A stretch of DNA of 64,000 nucleotides from Opitutales bacterium (lineage in GTDB: Bacteria; Verrucomicrobiota; Verrucomicrobiia; Opitutales; UBA953), in assembly GCA_030725715.1 (NCBI GenBank), contig JANRFG010000006.1, positions 59,688 to 123,687 on the forward strand, read 5' to 3'. The number at the start of each line of letters is the position of its first letter. Position 1 is the stretch's first letter. Position numbers and translations under genes: made by a program. Below the pieces are notes generated by a model, which searched no databases, was not told the DNA's origin, and saw only the letters and a program-made list of their open reading frames with translations. Shown here one piece after another: positions 17,174 to 26,885 of this stretch.

Positions 17174-18024
17174 TCGGACCGGTCGAGGTTCTGGCGGGCG
17201 ATGCGGGCTTCGGCGAGGAGACGACGTAACGAGGCCGCGTCGTTCGCTTCCACGGCCGTGCGGAGTTCGGCGGCGCGCCGCTCGAGGTCGCGGAGGCCGG
17301 CGGCGGTATGCCGGGCGTTGGCGAGCATGATGCCGACCCAGAGATTCTCTTCGCCGGCGGCGACGCGGGTCGTGTCACGCAGGCCGGCGCCGACCGCGAA
17401 GCGGCGGAAGCCGGGCTGGTCCATCACGGCGAGCATGAGCGCGGAGGCGGCGGCGTGCGGCACATGGCTGATCGCGGCGACGATCTCGTCGTGCTTGGCG
17501 GCGTCGGTCTCGTGGAGGACCGAGCCGAGTTCCTGCCAGAAACGGCGGACGGTCGCCAAGGCCTGCGGGTCTTCGGCGCCGGTGGGCGTCAGGAAACAGA
17601 CACGTCCTTCGAAAAGTTGGGCGGCTGCGTGCGTGGCTCCGGCCTTTTCTCCGCCGGCCATCGGATGGGCCCCGACGAAGGGATTGGCCGCGGGCAGGCG
17701 ACGGGCGGCGAGCAGGATCGAACCTTTGACGCTCCCGGCGTCGGTGACGACGGCCCCCGGGGCCAGCCCCGGCGTGATGGCCAGGAAGGTCTCTTCCGCG
17801 GTGTCGACGGGCGTCGTCACGATGACCAGGTCCGCGCCGCGGACGCAGTCGGCCGCGGTCTCGAAGACTTCCGCCACGCCGAACCCGCGCAAGGTCTCCC
17901 GCGATCCGGCCGAGCGCGACCAGCACGCCAGCGAACCGGCCAGGCCCTTCCGCGCCGCCGCGAGGAGGATGGAGCCGCCGATGAGGCCGGCGCCGACGAC
18001 GGCGATGCGCTTGAATTGAGCCAT
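17170..18024 (-). CDS. tyrA: Prephenate dehydrogenase
   Basis: Oxidative decarboxylation of prephenate to 4-hydroxyphenylpyruvate in tyrosine synthesis. The 284 residues begin with the NAD motif VVGAGLIGGSILLAA, then VIVTTPVD, VTDAGSVKG, GAHPMAGGEKAGA (substrate-binding His) and ISHVPHAAASAL. The ATG at 18024 is chosen; a TTG two codons upstream is equally possible. It overlaps aroA-cmk and heads a minus-strand operon. A second specificity, arogenate, cannot be excluded. Confidence 0.93.
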   Translation of the reverse strand: MAQFKRIAVVGAGLIGGSILLAAARKGLAGSLACWSRSAGSRETLRGFGVAEVFETAADCVRGADLVIVTTPVDTAEETFLAITPGLAPGAVVTDAGSVKGSILLAARRLPAANPFVGAHPMAGGEKAGATHAAAQLFEGRVCFLTPTGAEDPQALATVRRFWQELGSVLHETDAAKHDEIVAAISHVPHAAASALMLAVMDQPGFRRFAVGAGLRDTTRVAAGEENLWVGIMLANARHTAAGLRDLERRAAELRTAVEANDAASLRRLLAEARIARQNLDRSE

Positions 18025-18113
18025 TTCCAATATTGAAGGTATGGCTTTGATGAACCAGAGTGACCAACTATTAAAGCAAACAAACCGCCGGCGACGAAGT
18101 TGTCGGTCCGCTC

Positions 18114-19871
18114 ATGAGCAACGGCCCCCGACCACCCAGCCCCGACTTCGTCCCTGCCGCGGATCCCCGGGCGCGTCGCGGTCGTTTCTCCTTCGAGTCC
18201 GTCTGGGCCCGGGTGCGTCTGCCCTTGCTGCTGCTGGTGATCGCCTCCCTGGCCGTCGCCTCCCTGCTGCTCTACACGGCGGAGCGCCGGACGACCCGCC
18301 GCTCCGAGCTCACGGTGTCCGCCGCGGACGCCGAGGCCCTCCGGCAGCGTTCGCTCGCGGCGGAAGCGGCCTTCGAGAAAGTCCGCCAAGAGCGCTTCGA
18401 GCTCACCGAGGACGATGTCCGCCTGCTGGAACAGGCCCTGCTGACCTACGAGGAATATCTTTCGGCCCGCCGCTCGGTCGGCACCGAAGACCCGCGGCTG
18501 GTCTCCCTGCGTCGCCGGCTGCACCTCCTCCGGGGCGAACGGTTGCGCCAGGAGTCGGTCTCGCTCGAGACCGCGGCGCTCACCCTCGCCAAGAACGACG
18601 AAGCCGCGGCCGCCGAGAAGCTCCGCCGCGCGGTCGCCTGCGAGCAGGAGATCGCCGACCGCTGGCAGTTCTCCGGCCTCGCCGACTCCGGTCGCCGCGC
18701 CTTGCTGGACACCCGCCTCCGTCGTCTTGAATCCTCGGCGCTCTGGCAGAAGGGACGCGCGCTGGAAGCCGAGGCGGAGAAGTCCTTCGCCGCCGGCCGT
18801 TACGCCGAGGCCGCGGAACGTTTCACGGCGGCCCTCGACGCCGAGAACGAATTCCTCGCGCGTTATCGCGACGTGCGTGACACCGCCTTCGGCCGGGCGG
18901 AACAGCTGGCCATCCGCCGCGAGACCGCGGTGTCCGGCCTCGTCTGGGAAGAAGTCAGCCGGCATCAGGCCGCCGCCGCCGCCGCTGAAGCGAAGGCCGA
19001 CTGGCCTGGCGCCGCCGCCCGCTGGCAGGACGCGGTCGATGCGTTCGCGCGCCTGCTCACGGCGCATCCGCGCAGCCAGTTCGCCGACCGCGCCAAGGAG
19101 GCCTCGATCGTGACGCGTCTGAACTTCGCCCGTTTCCACGACGACATCATGCGTGTCCGCGCCGACGTCGGCCGCTTGCGCCAGGCTTTGCGGGCCCGGC
19201 AGGCCGACGACGCCCTCCGTCTGGCGGAAACGGTCCTCGCGGCCGCACGTCGTCTGGCCGAGGCGGGGACCGGCGTCTTCCGGCCCGAGTCCGAAGAGCG
19301 CCAGGAACTGGAATACATCGCCTCCCATGCCGCGACGATCCGGGGTTACCTGCCGGCGGCGGATCGGCAGCTGCTCCCCGTCCCGGGGAAGTCCGTCCGG
19401 ATGTACCGCACCGAGATCCCGCAGGGTCTTTACGCGTCGCTGATGGACGCCAATCCGAGCGCCCTGCGCCGCGAAGCCAATCCGGTGGAGTCGGTCGCCT
19501 ATGCCGACGCCGAACTTTTCGCCCGCCGATTGGGATGGATCCTCGGCGGCCGCGCCCGTCTCCCGACCATCGCCGAGCACACGGCGGCGGCCGGCGACCT
19601 GACCACGCCGGCTCCGGCCGAGAACGCCTGGACCGCGGCGAACACCGAAGGCGTCGACGCCCGGCCGGTGGGCACCGCCCGGGCCGATGCGCGCGGCTTC
19701 CATGACTTGGTGGGCAACGTGGAAGAGTGGACGGCCGCCGAGGAGGGCGAGACCCGCGCCCCCGTCGTGGGTGGCAGCGTGGCCTCCGCCCCGGTCGCCG
19801 GGCTGGCGGTCCGGCAGGTCCATAAGCGCGAGAAAAGCCGGACCCTCGGCTTCCGCATCGTCATTGAATAA
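18114..19871 (+). CDS. Membrane-anchored helical protein with SUMF1-like C-terminal domain
   Basis: A 585-residue protein with a cytoplasmic N terminus, one transmembrane helix (about 35-55, LPLLLLVIASLAVASLLLY) and a long Ala/Glu/Arg-rich helical region, about 65-400, probably coiled coil or TPR-like. The C-terminal domain (about 415-585) follows the formylglycine-generating-enzyme fold: MYRTEIPQGLYASLMDANPS, LPTIAEHTAA, GFHDLVGNVEEWTA and a terminal RTLGFRIV. No cysteine is visible in this domain, so it cannot be an active FGE and more likely binds a ligand or protein. Function unknown. Divergent from tyrA. Confidence 0.7.
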   Translation: MSNGPRPPSPDFVPAADPRARRGRFSFESVWARVRLPLLLLVIASLAVASLLLYTAERRTTRRSELTVSAADAEALRQRSLAAEAAFEKVRQERFELTEDDVRLLEQALLTYEEYLSARRSVGTEDPRLVSLRRRLHLLRGERLRQESVSLETAALTLAKNDEAAAAEKLRRAVACEQEIADRWQFSGLADSGRRALLDTRLRRLESSALWQKGRALEAEAEKSFAAGRYAEAAERFTAALDAENEFLARYRDVRDTAFGRAEQLAIRRETAVSGLVWEEVSRHQAAAAAAEAKADWPGAAARWQDAVDAFARLLTAHPRSQFADRAKEASIVTRLNFARFHDDIMRVRADVGRLRQALRARQADDALRLAETVLAAARRLAEAGTGVFRPESEERQELEYIASHAATIRGYLPAADRQLLPVPGKSVRMYRTEIPQGLYASLMDANPSALRREANPVESVAYADAELFARRLGWILGGRARLPTIAEHTAAAGDLTTPAPAENAWTAANTEGVDARPVGTARADARGFHDLVGNVEEWTAAEEGETRAPVVGGSVASAPVAGLAVRQVHKREKSRTLGFRIVIE

Positions 19872-19903
19872 TCGGCTCCCGGCCCTAATCATCGGCGGAC
19901 CCC

Positions 19904-21805
19904 ATGGCTAACCCCGCCCCCCGCCTCAAGCGCGCCGCGTCCTTCTTCGCGGCCTACGGGATGCTGGCCGCGCTCTCGCTCTGGTTCGCCTATGAGCTCC
20001 GCTTCGTCGGCGCCGACGAACCGACCACCGCGGAGCACCTCGCTTTCGAGGCCTATCTTTATCAGCAACGGCCGTTCGCCTTGCTCTGGCTGGTCCCGCT
20101 CAAAGTGGCCTTGCTCGCGCTCTGGGGTCAGTTCCGCGGCGTGTTCTATTACTTCCGTCTGCCCGACGCCCTCCGCACCGCCCTCGCCCTCGCGACGGCG
20201 ACCTTCGCGGCGCTCGCCCTGCCGAATCTCCTGGGCAGCGGCGCCCCTGGTGATCCGTTCAGCCTGCCGCGCGGCGTCACGCTGATCGACTTCAACCTGT
20301 CGTTGGTCTTGTTCATCGGCTTCCGCGTCTCCGTCCGCGCCCTCCGTGAGCGTTTCTCCGCGGGCCCGGGTTCGCCGGCCGGCATCGTCGAGCGCATCGC
20401 CGTCGTCGGCGCCGGTCAGGCTGGCGCCCAGCTCGTCGCCGACCTGCTCGGTCGCCGCGGCCACGGCCTCGAACCGGTCTGCTTCCTCGACGACGACGTC
20501 GCCAAGCACGACCTGCACATCCACGGCGTCCCGGTGGTCGGTTCGCCGGCGCGCATGGGCGAACTTGCGGAGAAGTTCGGCGTCACCGAGATCATCCTCG
20601 CCCTGCCTGCCTCCAGCGTCCGCCGCATCCGCGAAGTCAGCGCCCTCGCCGCCGCCAATAATCTCCGCGTGCTCGTCGTCCCCTCGATGGCGGAGCTCGC
20701 CGGCGGCCGCGTCCGCGCCTCCGACATCCGCCCGATCTCCGTCGAGGACATCCTCGGCCGCGTGCCCGCGCAGCTCGATGACGTCGCGATCGGCGCGATG
20801 GTCAAGGGACGCGTCGTGCTCGTCACCGGCGCCGGCGGCAGCATCGGCCTCGAGCTCAGCCGACAGGTCGCGGCGCACGGCCCGGCCCGGCTCCTGCTGC
20901 TCGATCAGTGCGAGGTGCTCCTTTATCAGGCCGAGCAGGAACTCATCGCGTCCGGTCATGGCGCCCTCATCACGCCGCTGGTCGGCGACGTCACGGACCT
21001 CGCCCGGATGACGGCCGTCTTCGCGGCGCATCGCCCGAGCCTCGTGCTGCACGCCGCGGCGCACAAGCACGTCCCCATGATGGAAGCCCAGCCGGGCGAG
21101 GCCCTGAAGAACAACGTCGAGGGGACCTGGGTCGTCGCGCATCTCGCCGCGGCGCATGGCGCGGAGAAGTTCGTGCTCATCTCCTCGGACAAGGCGGTCA
21201 ACCCCACCAACGTCATGGGCGCCAGCAAGCGGCTCGCCGAGCTGATGCTCCGCTCGCTCCAGGCCCGGACCGGCGGCCGCACGAGTTTCATGGCCGTGCG
21301 CTTCGGCAACGTGCTCGGCTCGTCGGGATCGGTCATCCCCATCTTCCGTCGGCAGATCGCCGCGGGCGGACCGGTCACGGTCACGCATCCGGACGTGAAG
21401 CGTTATTTCATGACGATCCCTGAGGCGGTCGGCCTCGTCCTCCAGAGCGCGACGCTCGGCCAGGGCGGCGACATCCTGGTCCTCGAGATGGGCGAACCGC
21501 TGAAGATCATCGACGTCGCCCGTCAGCTCATCGAACTCAGCGGCCTGCGGCCGGACACCGACATCGAGATCCGGATCATCGGCCTGCGTCCCGGCGAGAA
21601 GCTCGTCGAGGAACTGCAGTGCGCCGGCGAGCAGTTCCGGCCGACGACCCACCCGCGGGTCTTCCGTTTCGTGGCCGCGGGCGAGACATCCCTGTCGCCC
21701 GACGCCTTGCGCGCGCAGGTGACCGAGCTCCTTCGCCTGGAACCGGGCGCCTGCAAGCAGGGCATCCGGGACCTCGTGCCGGAATACGTCCCGTTCGTGG
21801 AGTAG
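19904..21805 (+). CDS. CapD/WbpM-type membrane nucleotide-sugar 4,6-dehydratase
   Basis: Likely UDP-GlcNAc 4,6-dehydratase starting synthesis of a deoxyamino sugar for surface glycans. The 633-residue protein has four N-terminal membrane helices, a first nucleotide-binding domain (VVGAGQAGAQL about 167) and a second, catalytic SDR domain (VLVTGAGGSIGLEL about 305). The triad is Ser-Met-Lys: ISSDKAVNPTNVMGASK replaces the usual Tyr by Met, as in WbpM/PglF. A matching DegT aminotransferase is found 38 kb away. It starts 33 bp after the SUMF1-like gene. Confidence 0.9.
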   Translation: MANPAPRLKRAASFFAAYGMLAALSLWFAYELRFVGADEPTTAEHLAFEAYLYQQRPFALLWLVPLKVALLALWGQFRGVFYYFRLPDALRTALALATATFAALALPNLLGSGAPGDPFSLPRGVTLIDFNLSLVLFIGFRVSVRALRERFSAGPGSPAGIVERIAVVGAGQAGAQLVADLLGRRGHGLEPVCFLDDDVAKHDLHIHGVPVVGSPARMGELAEKFGVTEIILALPASSVRRIREVSALAAANNLRVLVVPSMAELAGGRVRASDIRPISVEDILGRVPAQLDDVAIGAMVKGRVVLVTGAGGSIGLELSRQVAAHGPARLLLLDQCEVLLYQAEQELIASGHGALITPLVGDVTDLARMTAVFAAHRPSLVLHAAAHKHVPMMEAQPGEALKNNVEGTWVVAHLAAAHGAEKFVLISSDKAVNPTNVMGASKRLAELMLRSLQARTGGRTSFMAVRFGNVLGSSGSVIPIFRRQIAAGGPVTVTHPDVKRYFMTIPEAVGLVLQSATLGQGGDILVLEMGEPLKIIDVARQLIELSGLRPDTDIEIRIIGLRPGEKLVEELQCAGEQFRPTTHPRVFRFVAAGETSLSPDALRAQVTELLRLEPGACKQGIRDLVPEYVPFVE

Positions 21806-21856
21806 TTTTTACGCTTCGGGCTTCACAGCAGGGCGGGGGTTCGCCACGCTTCGGCC

Positions 21857-22378
21857 ATGGCTCGCGCGCTTTCCTCCGCACCTCAGGTCGGCATCATCAT
21901 GGGTTCTCAGTCCGACTGGGAGACGATGGTCAACGCCGCCGATACGCTCAAGAAACTCGGCGTCGCTTTCGAAGCCGAAGTCGTCAGCGCGCACCGCACG
22001 CCGCTGAAGCTCAAGGACTACGCCCTGGCGGCCCGTCGTCGTGGCCTGAAGGTGATCATCGCCGGCGCCGGTGGCGCGGCTCACCTGCCCGGCATGGTCG
22101 CCGCGATGACCTCGCTCCCGGTCATGGGCGTCCCGGTGCAGTCCAAGTCCCTCGACGGCATCGATTCGCTCCTCTCCATCGTCCAGATGCCGGCCGGCAT
22201 CCCCGTGCATACGTTCGCGATCGGCCGCGCCGGCGCGATCAACGCCGCCCTCGGCGCCGCCGCGGTGCTCGCTCTCTCCGATGCGAAGCTCGCCAAGAAG
22301 CTCGACGCCTACCGCGCCGAGCAGACCAAGGCCGTGCTCGATAACCCGATCCCCGGCCGCAAAGGCAAGAAGCGCTAA
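21857..22378 (+). CDS. purE: N5-carboxyaminoimidazole ribonucleotide mutase
   Basis: Converts N5-CAIR to CAIR in purine synthesis. The 173 residues show class I PurE motifs: [21 protein letters not shown] (catalytic His), [13 protein letters not shown] and [22 protein letters not shown]. The C-terminal basic tail (GRKGKKR) extends slightly beyond the family norm. purK begins 3 bp downstream, as expected for the two-enzyme route. Confidence 0.97.
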   Translation: MARALSSAPQVGIIMGSQSDWETMVNAADTLKKLGVAFEAEVVSAHRTPLKLKDYALAARRRGLKVIIAGAGGAAHLPGMVAAMTSLPVMGVPVQSKSLDGIDSLLSIVQMPAGIPVHTFAIGRAGAINAALGAAAVLALSDAKLAKKLDAYRAEQTKAVLDNPIPGRKGKKR

Positions 22379-22381
22379 GCC

Positions 22382-23515
22382 ATGGAGCGACCCCTGCAGC
22401 CCGGCGGAACCATCGGCATCCTCGGCGGAGGCCAGCTCGGCCGCATGTCGGCCATCGCCGCCCGTCGGCTCGGTTACAAGGTGCGTACGTTCGATCCGTC
22501 CGCCGGCGCCTGTGCCGCGGCGATCGCCGATGAGCATGTCACTGCTGATTGGAGCGACACCGCCGCGCTCACGCGTTTCGCCCAAGGCTGCGGCCGCGTC
22601 ACGCTCGAGTTCGAGAACATCCCGCCCGCGACGGTCGAGTTCGTCGCGAAATCCGTACCGTGCCATCCGTCCGCCTCTGTCCTGGCGACCTGCCAGAACC
22701 GCCGTCGCGAGAAGGAGTTCCTCCGCGCCTCCGGCATCCCGTGCGCCGACTTCGCCGTCGTCTCCTCGCTTGCCGAGTTGCAGGCCGCGGTGAAGTCCGT
22801 CGGCTTCCCTTGCGTGCTTAAGACCGCTGACTTCGGTTACGACGGCAAGGGCCAGGTCAAGCTGCCGACCGCCGAAGCCGACCTCGCCGCCGCGTGGGCG
22901 AAGATCGGCGGCGCCGGGGGCGTCCTCGAAGCCTGGGTGCCTTTCCAGATGGAGATCTCCGTGCTCGTCGCGCGCACCGTCGATGGTCGCACCGCCGTCT
23001 ACGACCCCGCCGAGAACATCCACCGTGACCATATCCTGCACCTCTCGCTCTCGCCGGCCCGCATCTCCGCGGCCACCGCCGCCGAGGCGCGCGAACTCGC
23101 GCTGAGCATCGCCGACAAGATCCAGCTGGTCGGCCTGCTCGCCGTCGAGATGTTCGTGCGGGACGGCCGCATCGTCGTCAACGAACTCGCCCCGCGTCCG
23201 CACAACAGCGGTCACCAGACTTTCGACGCCCACGAGACCAGCCAGTTCGAACAGCATGTCCGCGCCGTCTGCGGCCTCCCGCTCGGCGGCACCAAGCCGC
23301 TCGCGCCTTCGGCGATGGTGAACCTTCTCGGCGATGTCTGGCGCGACGGCCAGGAGCCCGATTGGACCAAGGTCCTCGCCGATCCCTCCGCCAAGCTGCA
23401 CCTCTACGACAAGGGCAAGGCTGCGCCGGGCCGGAAGATGGGCCACATCACCGTCACCGCGCCGACCGTCGAAGAAGCGATGCGTCGCGCCGAGGCGCTG
23501 CACGCCGCGCTCTGA
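22382..23515 (+). CDS. purK: N5-carboxyaminoimidazole ribonucleotide synthase
   Basis: ATP-grasp enzyme making N5-CAIR from AIR and bicarbonate. The 377 residues show GILGGGQLGRM at the N terminus, LEFENIP, the ATP-grasp region (CVLKTADFGYDGKGQ) and NELAPRPHNSGHQT, diagnostic for PurK. The TGA stop abuts the stop of the convergent downstream gene in TGATCA, leaving no intergenic space. Confidence 0.97.
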   Translation: MERPLQPGGTIGILGGGQLGRMSAIAARRLGYKVRTFDPSAGACAAAIADEHVTADWSDTAALTRFAQGCGRVTLEFENIPPATVEFVAKSVPCHPSASVLATCQNRRREKEFLRASGIPCADFAVVSSLAELQAAVKSVGFPCVLKTADFGYDGKGQVKLPTAEADLAAAWAKIGGAGGVLEAWVPFQMEISVLVARTVDGRTAVYDPAENIHRDHILHLSLSPARISAATAAEARELALSIADKIQLVGLLAVEMFVRDGRIVVNELAPRPHNSGHQTFDAHETSQFEQHVRAVCGLPLGGTKPLAPSAMVNLLGDVWRDGQEPDWTKVLADPSAKLHLYDKGKAAPGRKMGHITVTAPTVEEAMRRAEALHAAL

Positions 23516-23968
23516 TCAGTCGAGCAGCTGAGGCTTGCGGCTGAAGAGCTCGAGCGGGATCTGGCCGAGGCACAGGAATAGCAGCACCGCCTGGAAGACC
23601 GGGATGCGCGCCTTCATGCCGGCGGCCTGGGCGACGTAGTTCTTGGCCATGACTTCGGAGATCATCGCGAAGGCGAAGATCAGCGAGGCGACGCAGAGCA
23701 CCACGAAGAGCCGGTTCCAGACCTTCGCCGACGTGATGCGGCGCCAAGGCAGGAAGAGCAGTCCGGCATAGGCGATGAGGAACCAGGATTCGGCGCGCAG
23801 CGCGCGGGGGAAGGTCACGACCGCGGGATCCCAGCGCGGCGGGATCTTCGCGAAGCCGAGATTCAGGCCGCCGAGCAGTTCGTTCAGCGCCAGCAGCAGG
23901 CAGAAGACGCCGAAGCCTAGGGCGATGAAGCGTCCGTACCGGATACGTTGGGCGGCGGTCTCGTGCAT
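23516..23968 (-). CDS. Small polytopic membrane protein of unknown function
   Basis: A 150-residue protein with four hydrophobic segments: about 12-32 (GRFIALGFGVFCLLLALNEL), 61-77, 85-108 (LFVVLCVASLIFAFAMISEV) and 122-140. It ends in SRKPQLLD. It has no recognisable motif. It lies 39 bp downstream of prmA on the same strand and converges with purK. The family was not recognised. Confidence 0.6.
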   Translation of the reverse strand: MHETAAQRIRYGRFIALGFGVFCLLLALNELLGGLNLGFAKIPPRWDPAVVTFPRALRAESWFLIAYAGLLFLPWRRITSAKVWNRLFVVLCVASLIFAFAMISEVMAKNYVAQAAGMKARIPVFQAVLLFLCLGQIPLELFSRKPQLLD

Positions 23969-24007
23969 GAGGATCAGGTTGGACGGCGCCGGAGCGGACG
24001 CAAATCC

Positions 24008-24895
24008 TCAGAGCGGACGGAAGAGGGCGACGTCGCTCCACTCGCCCATGATGCGGCCGTCGGCGCGGGTACCGGCGCCCCAGGCGGCCTGGCACTTCGC
24101 TTCGAAATGCGCACGGACGGCGTCCTGCTCCTTCGCGAGGATGCCGCTGAGGGCGAGTACGCCTCCCGGACTGACGGAGTCGACGAGGTTGTCGGCGTAG
24201 ATGCAGAGGACGTCGCTGATGATGTTGGCCAGCACGACGTCGGCCCGGCCGGTCAGGCGGAAGCCTTCTTCCAGGCCGGCGTGATGGAAGGCGACCGCCT
24301 CGTCGGCGATGCCGTTCTCCTCGCGGTTGGCGATGCTCACGCGGACGGATTCCGGATCGCGGTCGAAACCGGCGATACGTCCGCAGCCGAGCTTGGCCGC
24401 GGAGAGGGCGAGGATGCCGGAGCCGCAACCGGCGTCGGTGACGGAGACCTGCGCGGCAGGATGCGTCTCGAGGAAGTCCATCATGCGGATCGCGCACAGG
24501 CGGGTCGTTGGGTGGTCGCCGGTGCCGAACGCCAGGCCGGCGTCGAACCAGATCACCGCGGCGTCAGCCGGGACGGCGTGCTTGCCGCGCATCCAGGCGG
24601 GGACCCAGTGGAGACGTCCGTGGTCCCACGGCTTGAGGTGCTCCTTGTAAGCTTCCTTCCAGTCCTTGTCGGCCATGACGGTCTCTTCGTAGGCCTCGGG
24701 CAGTTTCTTGAAGGCCTTGCGCAGTCCGGCCCAAGCCTCGTCGGCTTCGGCCTTCGTGTCGAAGTAGCCCATCACGAAGTGCGGCTTCCCGGGACCTTCA
24801 TGGAAGAGCATCCAGGAGGAGCGGGTGAGTTCGCAGAAATGGTCCTCCAGCGGCTGGACCATGTCTTCGTGGATGGGGCACTTCAGTTCGATCAT
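24008..24895 (-). CDS. prmA: Ribosomal protein L11 methyltransferase
   Basis: SAM-dependent trimethylation of ribosomal protein L11. The 295-residue protein has WKEAYKEHLKPW, AFGTGDHPTTRLC (PrmA hallmark), the SAM motif VTDAGCGSGILALSAAKLG and VLANIISDVL (N-I-P/S-type). The start ATG at 24895 overlaps the purN stop by one base (ATGA context). Normal length. Confidence 0.94.
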   Translation of the reverse strand: MIELKCPIHEDMVQPLEDHFCELTRSSWMLFHEGPGKPHFVMGYFDTKAEADEAWAGLRKAFKKLPEAYEETVMADKDWKEAYKEHLKPWDHGRLHWVPAWMRGKHAVPADAAVIWFDAGLAFGTGDHPTTRLCAIRMMDFLETHPAAQVSVTDAGCGSGILALSAAKLGCGRIAGFDRDPESVRVSIANREENGIADEAVAFHHAGLEEGFRLTGRADVVLANIISDVLCIYADNLVDSVSPGGVLALSGILAKEQDAVRAHFEAKCQAAWGAGTRADGRIMGEWSDVALFRPL

Positions 24896-25473
24896 CAGGA
24901 AAGCGTCTCGCTCAGGCGGGCGATCACCGCGGGCAGCAGGGCGTGCTCGGCGGCGTGGATCTTCTGAGCGAAGGTGTCGAGGGTGTCGGCCGGCTCGCGG
25001 GCGACGCGGGTCTGGCCGAGGTGGGCGCCGCCGTCGATCTCGGCGTTGACCCAGTGGACGGTGCAACCGGCTTCCGGCACGCCGGCGTTCCAAGCCTGGC
25101 CGATGCCGTCGAGTCCCGGGAAGGCGGGCAGGAGGCTCGGGTGGAGGTTGATGATGCGGCCGGCGAAGGCGTCGAGCAGGGGGGCTTTGATCACGCGCAT
25201 GAAGCCCGCGAGCACCACCAGGTCGACCTGCGCCGCCTTGAGGGCGTCAGCCCAGGCCTGCTCGCGTTCGGGCGAGAACTTCGTCTTGAACGGGCCGGTG
25301 TCGAGGAAGCGGGCGGGGACGCCGTACTTCGGGCCGAGCTCCAGCATCTTGCACGTCGGGACGTCGCACCAGAGGCCGACGACCTTGGCCTTGCCCAGAC
25401 GGCCTTCGGCCTGGGCGCGGAGGACCGCGTCGGCGTTGGAGCCGCGACCGGAACCGAGGAGGGCGACGCGCAT
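24895..25473 (-). CDS. purN: Phosphoribosylglycinamide formyltransferase
   Basis: 10-formyl-THF-dependent formylation of GAR, third step of purine synthesis. The 192 residues show LLGSGRGSNADAV, LAGFMRVI, INLHPSLLPAFPGLDGI and the catalytic GCTVHWVNAEIDGGAHLGQ (His, Asp). It is co-transcribed with prmA and lies within 2-4 kb of purK and purF-like genes on either strand, a loose purine neighbourhood. Confidence 0.95.
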   Translation of the reverse strand: MRVALLGSGRGSNADAVLRAQAEGRLGKAKVVGLWCDVPTCKMLELGPKYGVPARFLDTGPFKTKFSPEREQAWADALKAAQVDLVVLAGFMRVIKAPLLDAFAGRIINLHPSLLPAFPGLDGIGQAWNAGVPEAGCTVHWVNAEIDGGAHLGQTRVAREPADTLDTFAQKIHAAEHALLPAVIARLSETLS

Positions 25474-25574
25474 GGCGGGAAGGTGTCGGCGGGGACCGTC
25501 GCCTGCAAACGGATTTTCGATTTCGGACTTTGCACCGTTCGGCGAAAGGCCGAAGATGCGGTCACTGCTTCCCC

Positions 25575-26885
25575 ATGGACCGACGCGACTTCCTTCACCT
25601 CACCGCCTTGGGTTCGCTGGGCGCCTACGCTCTGTCCGGTTGCGCGGGCGGTGGCGGCGGTTCCGTCAGCGTGCCGTCCGTGCGGTCCGTTCCCTCCCGC
25701 GGCGCGCCGACCGGTCGGGTGATGCTCGGCATCGACGTCCTCGCGGCCGAAGGCTTCGCCCGCCTCCAAGGTCTCCGCTGCGGACTCGTCACGCATCGTG
25801 CCGGCGTCAACGGCGCCGGCCAGCGCACCGCCGACGTGCTCGCGCGCGCGCCGGGCGTGAAGCTCGTGAAGCTGTTCGGGCCGGAACACGGCATCGATGG
25901 CGTGGCCAAGGCCGACGTCAAGGTCGGCCATGCGAAGGACACGCGCACCGGCCTGCCGGTCTACTCCCTCTACGGCGCGACGCGTAAGCCGACCCCGGAG
26001 ATGTTGTCCGGCCTCGATGCGGTCATCATCGATTTCCAGGACATCGGCGCACGTTCCTATACCTACGTCAGCTGCATGCGCCTCGTCATCGAGGCCTGCT
26101 TCGCTTTGCCCCGTCCGGTCCGCGTCATCGTGCTTGACCGGCCCAACCCGCTCGGCGGAGAGAAGGTCGACGGGCCGTTCCTCGACCGTAAGTGGCGCAG
26201 CTACGTCGGCTCCTACGAGACCCCTTACGTCCACGGCCTCACCATCGGTGAGCTCGCCCGCTGGGCGGTCGCCACGCCCGGAGTGCTCGAGATCGACGAA
26301 GCCAAGCGCCGGCGCGGCCAGCTCGAAGTCGTGACGATGCGCGGCTGGCGCCGTTCGATGACGTGGAACCTCACCGGCCTGAACTGGACGGCGACCTCGC
26401 CGATGATCGACAGCCCGCAGGCCGCGTTCGGTTACGCCATGACCGGCCTCGGCTGCATGGATTCGGGCTTCAGCCACAGCGCCGGGGCCGGCCGTAACTT
26501 CCGGTTCCTCACCTACCCGCGTCGCAAGGCCGCCGAACTCACCGCCGCGCTGGGATCCGCGGTTCCCGGACTCACGCTCCAGCCGCAGCAGCTCGCGGAC
26601 GGCACGCAGGGCGTCTATCTCGCCATCAACGATTACGCCGTGTTCCGCCCCACCGCGATCTCGCTGCACCTCTTCCGGCAGGCCTGCGTCTGGGCGCCGA
26701 ACCCCTTCGCCGGCCTCACCGGCGGCAAGCGCGAGCTCTTCATCAAGCACCTCGGCAGCGAGGCGTTCTTCGAGGAACTGCGTACGCAGGGCGCGCGCAT
26801 CGACCTCGCCCGCTGGATGCGCCGCTGGGACGGCGACGCGGCGGCCTTCCGCGCGCGCACCGCTCCGTTCCGCCTCTACGCCTGA
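25575..26885 (+). CDS. NamZ-like exo-N-acetylmuramidase (DUF1343) lipoprotein
   Basis: Likely exolytic release of N-acetylmuramic acid from cell-wall glycan ends. The 436-residue protein starts with a twin-arginine-type signal (DRRDFLHLTALGSLG) and lipobox LSGC, predicting an anchored lipoprotein. The DUF1343 core shows LVTHRAGVN, FGPEHGIDGV, LPVYSLYGATRKPT, DFQDIGARSYTYVSCM and VLDRPNPLGG. ATG 25575 is chosen over an in-frame upstream start because the signal begins here. Its stop shares TGATCA with the convergent purF. Confidence 0.88.
   Translation: MDRRDFLHLTALGSLGAYALSGCAGGGGGSVSVPSVRSVPSRGAPTGRVMLGIDVLAAEGFARLQGLRCGLVTHRAGVNGAGQRTADVLARAPGVKLVKLFGPEHGIDGVAKADVKVGHAKDTRTGLPVYSLYGATRKPTPEMLSGLDAVIIDFQDIGARSYTYVSCMRLVIEACFALPRPVRVIVLDRPNPLGGEKVDGPFLDRKWRSYVGSYETPYVHGLTIGELARWAVATPGVLEIDEAKRRRGQLEVVTMRGWRRSMTWNLTGLNWTATSPMIDSPQAAFGYAMTGLGCMDSGFSHSAGAGRNFRFLTYPRRKAAELTAALGSAVPGLTLQPQQLADGTQGVYLAINDYAVFRPTAISLHLFRQACVWAPNPFAGLTGGKRELFIKHLGSEAFFEELRTQGARIDLARWMRRWDGDAAAFRARTAPFRLYA

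Noticed and set aside
15206..18019. 937-codon plus-strand open frame opposite aroA-cmk and tyrA
   Set aside because: It is antisense to two well-supported enzymes, has no family-like motif, and is the expected by-product of high GC at third positions.
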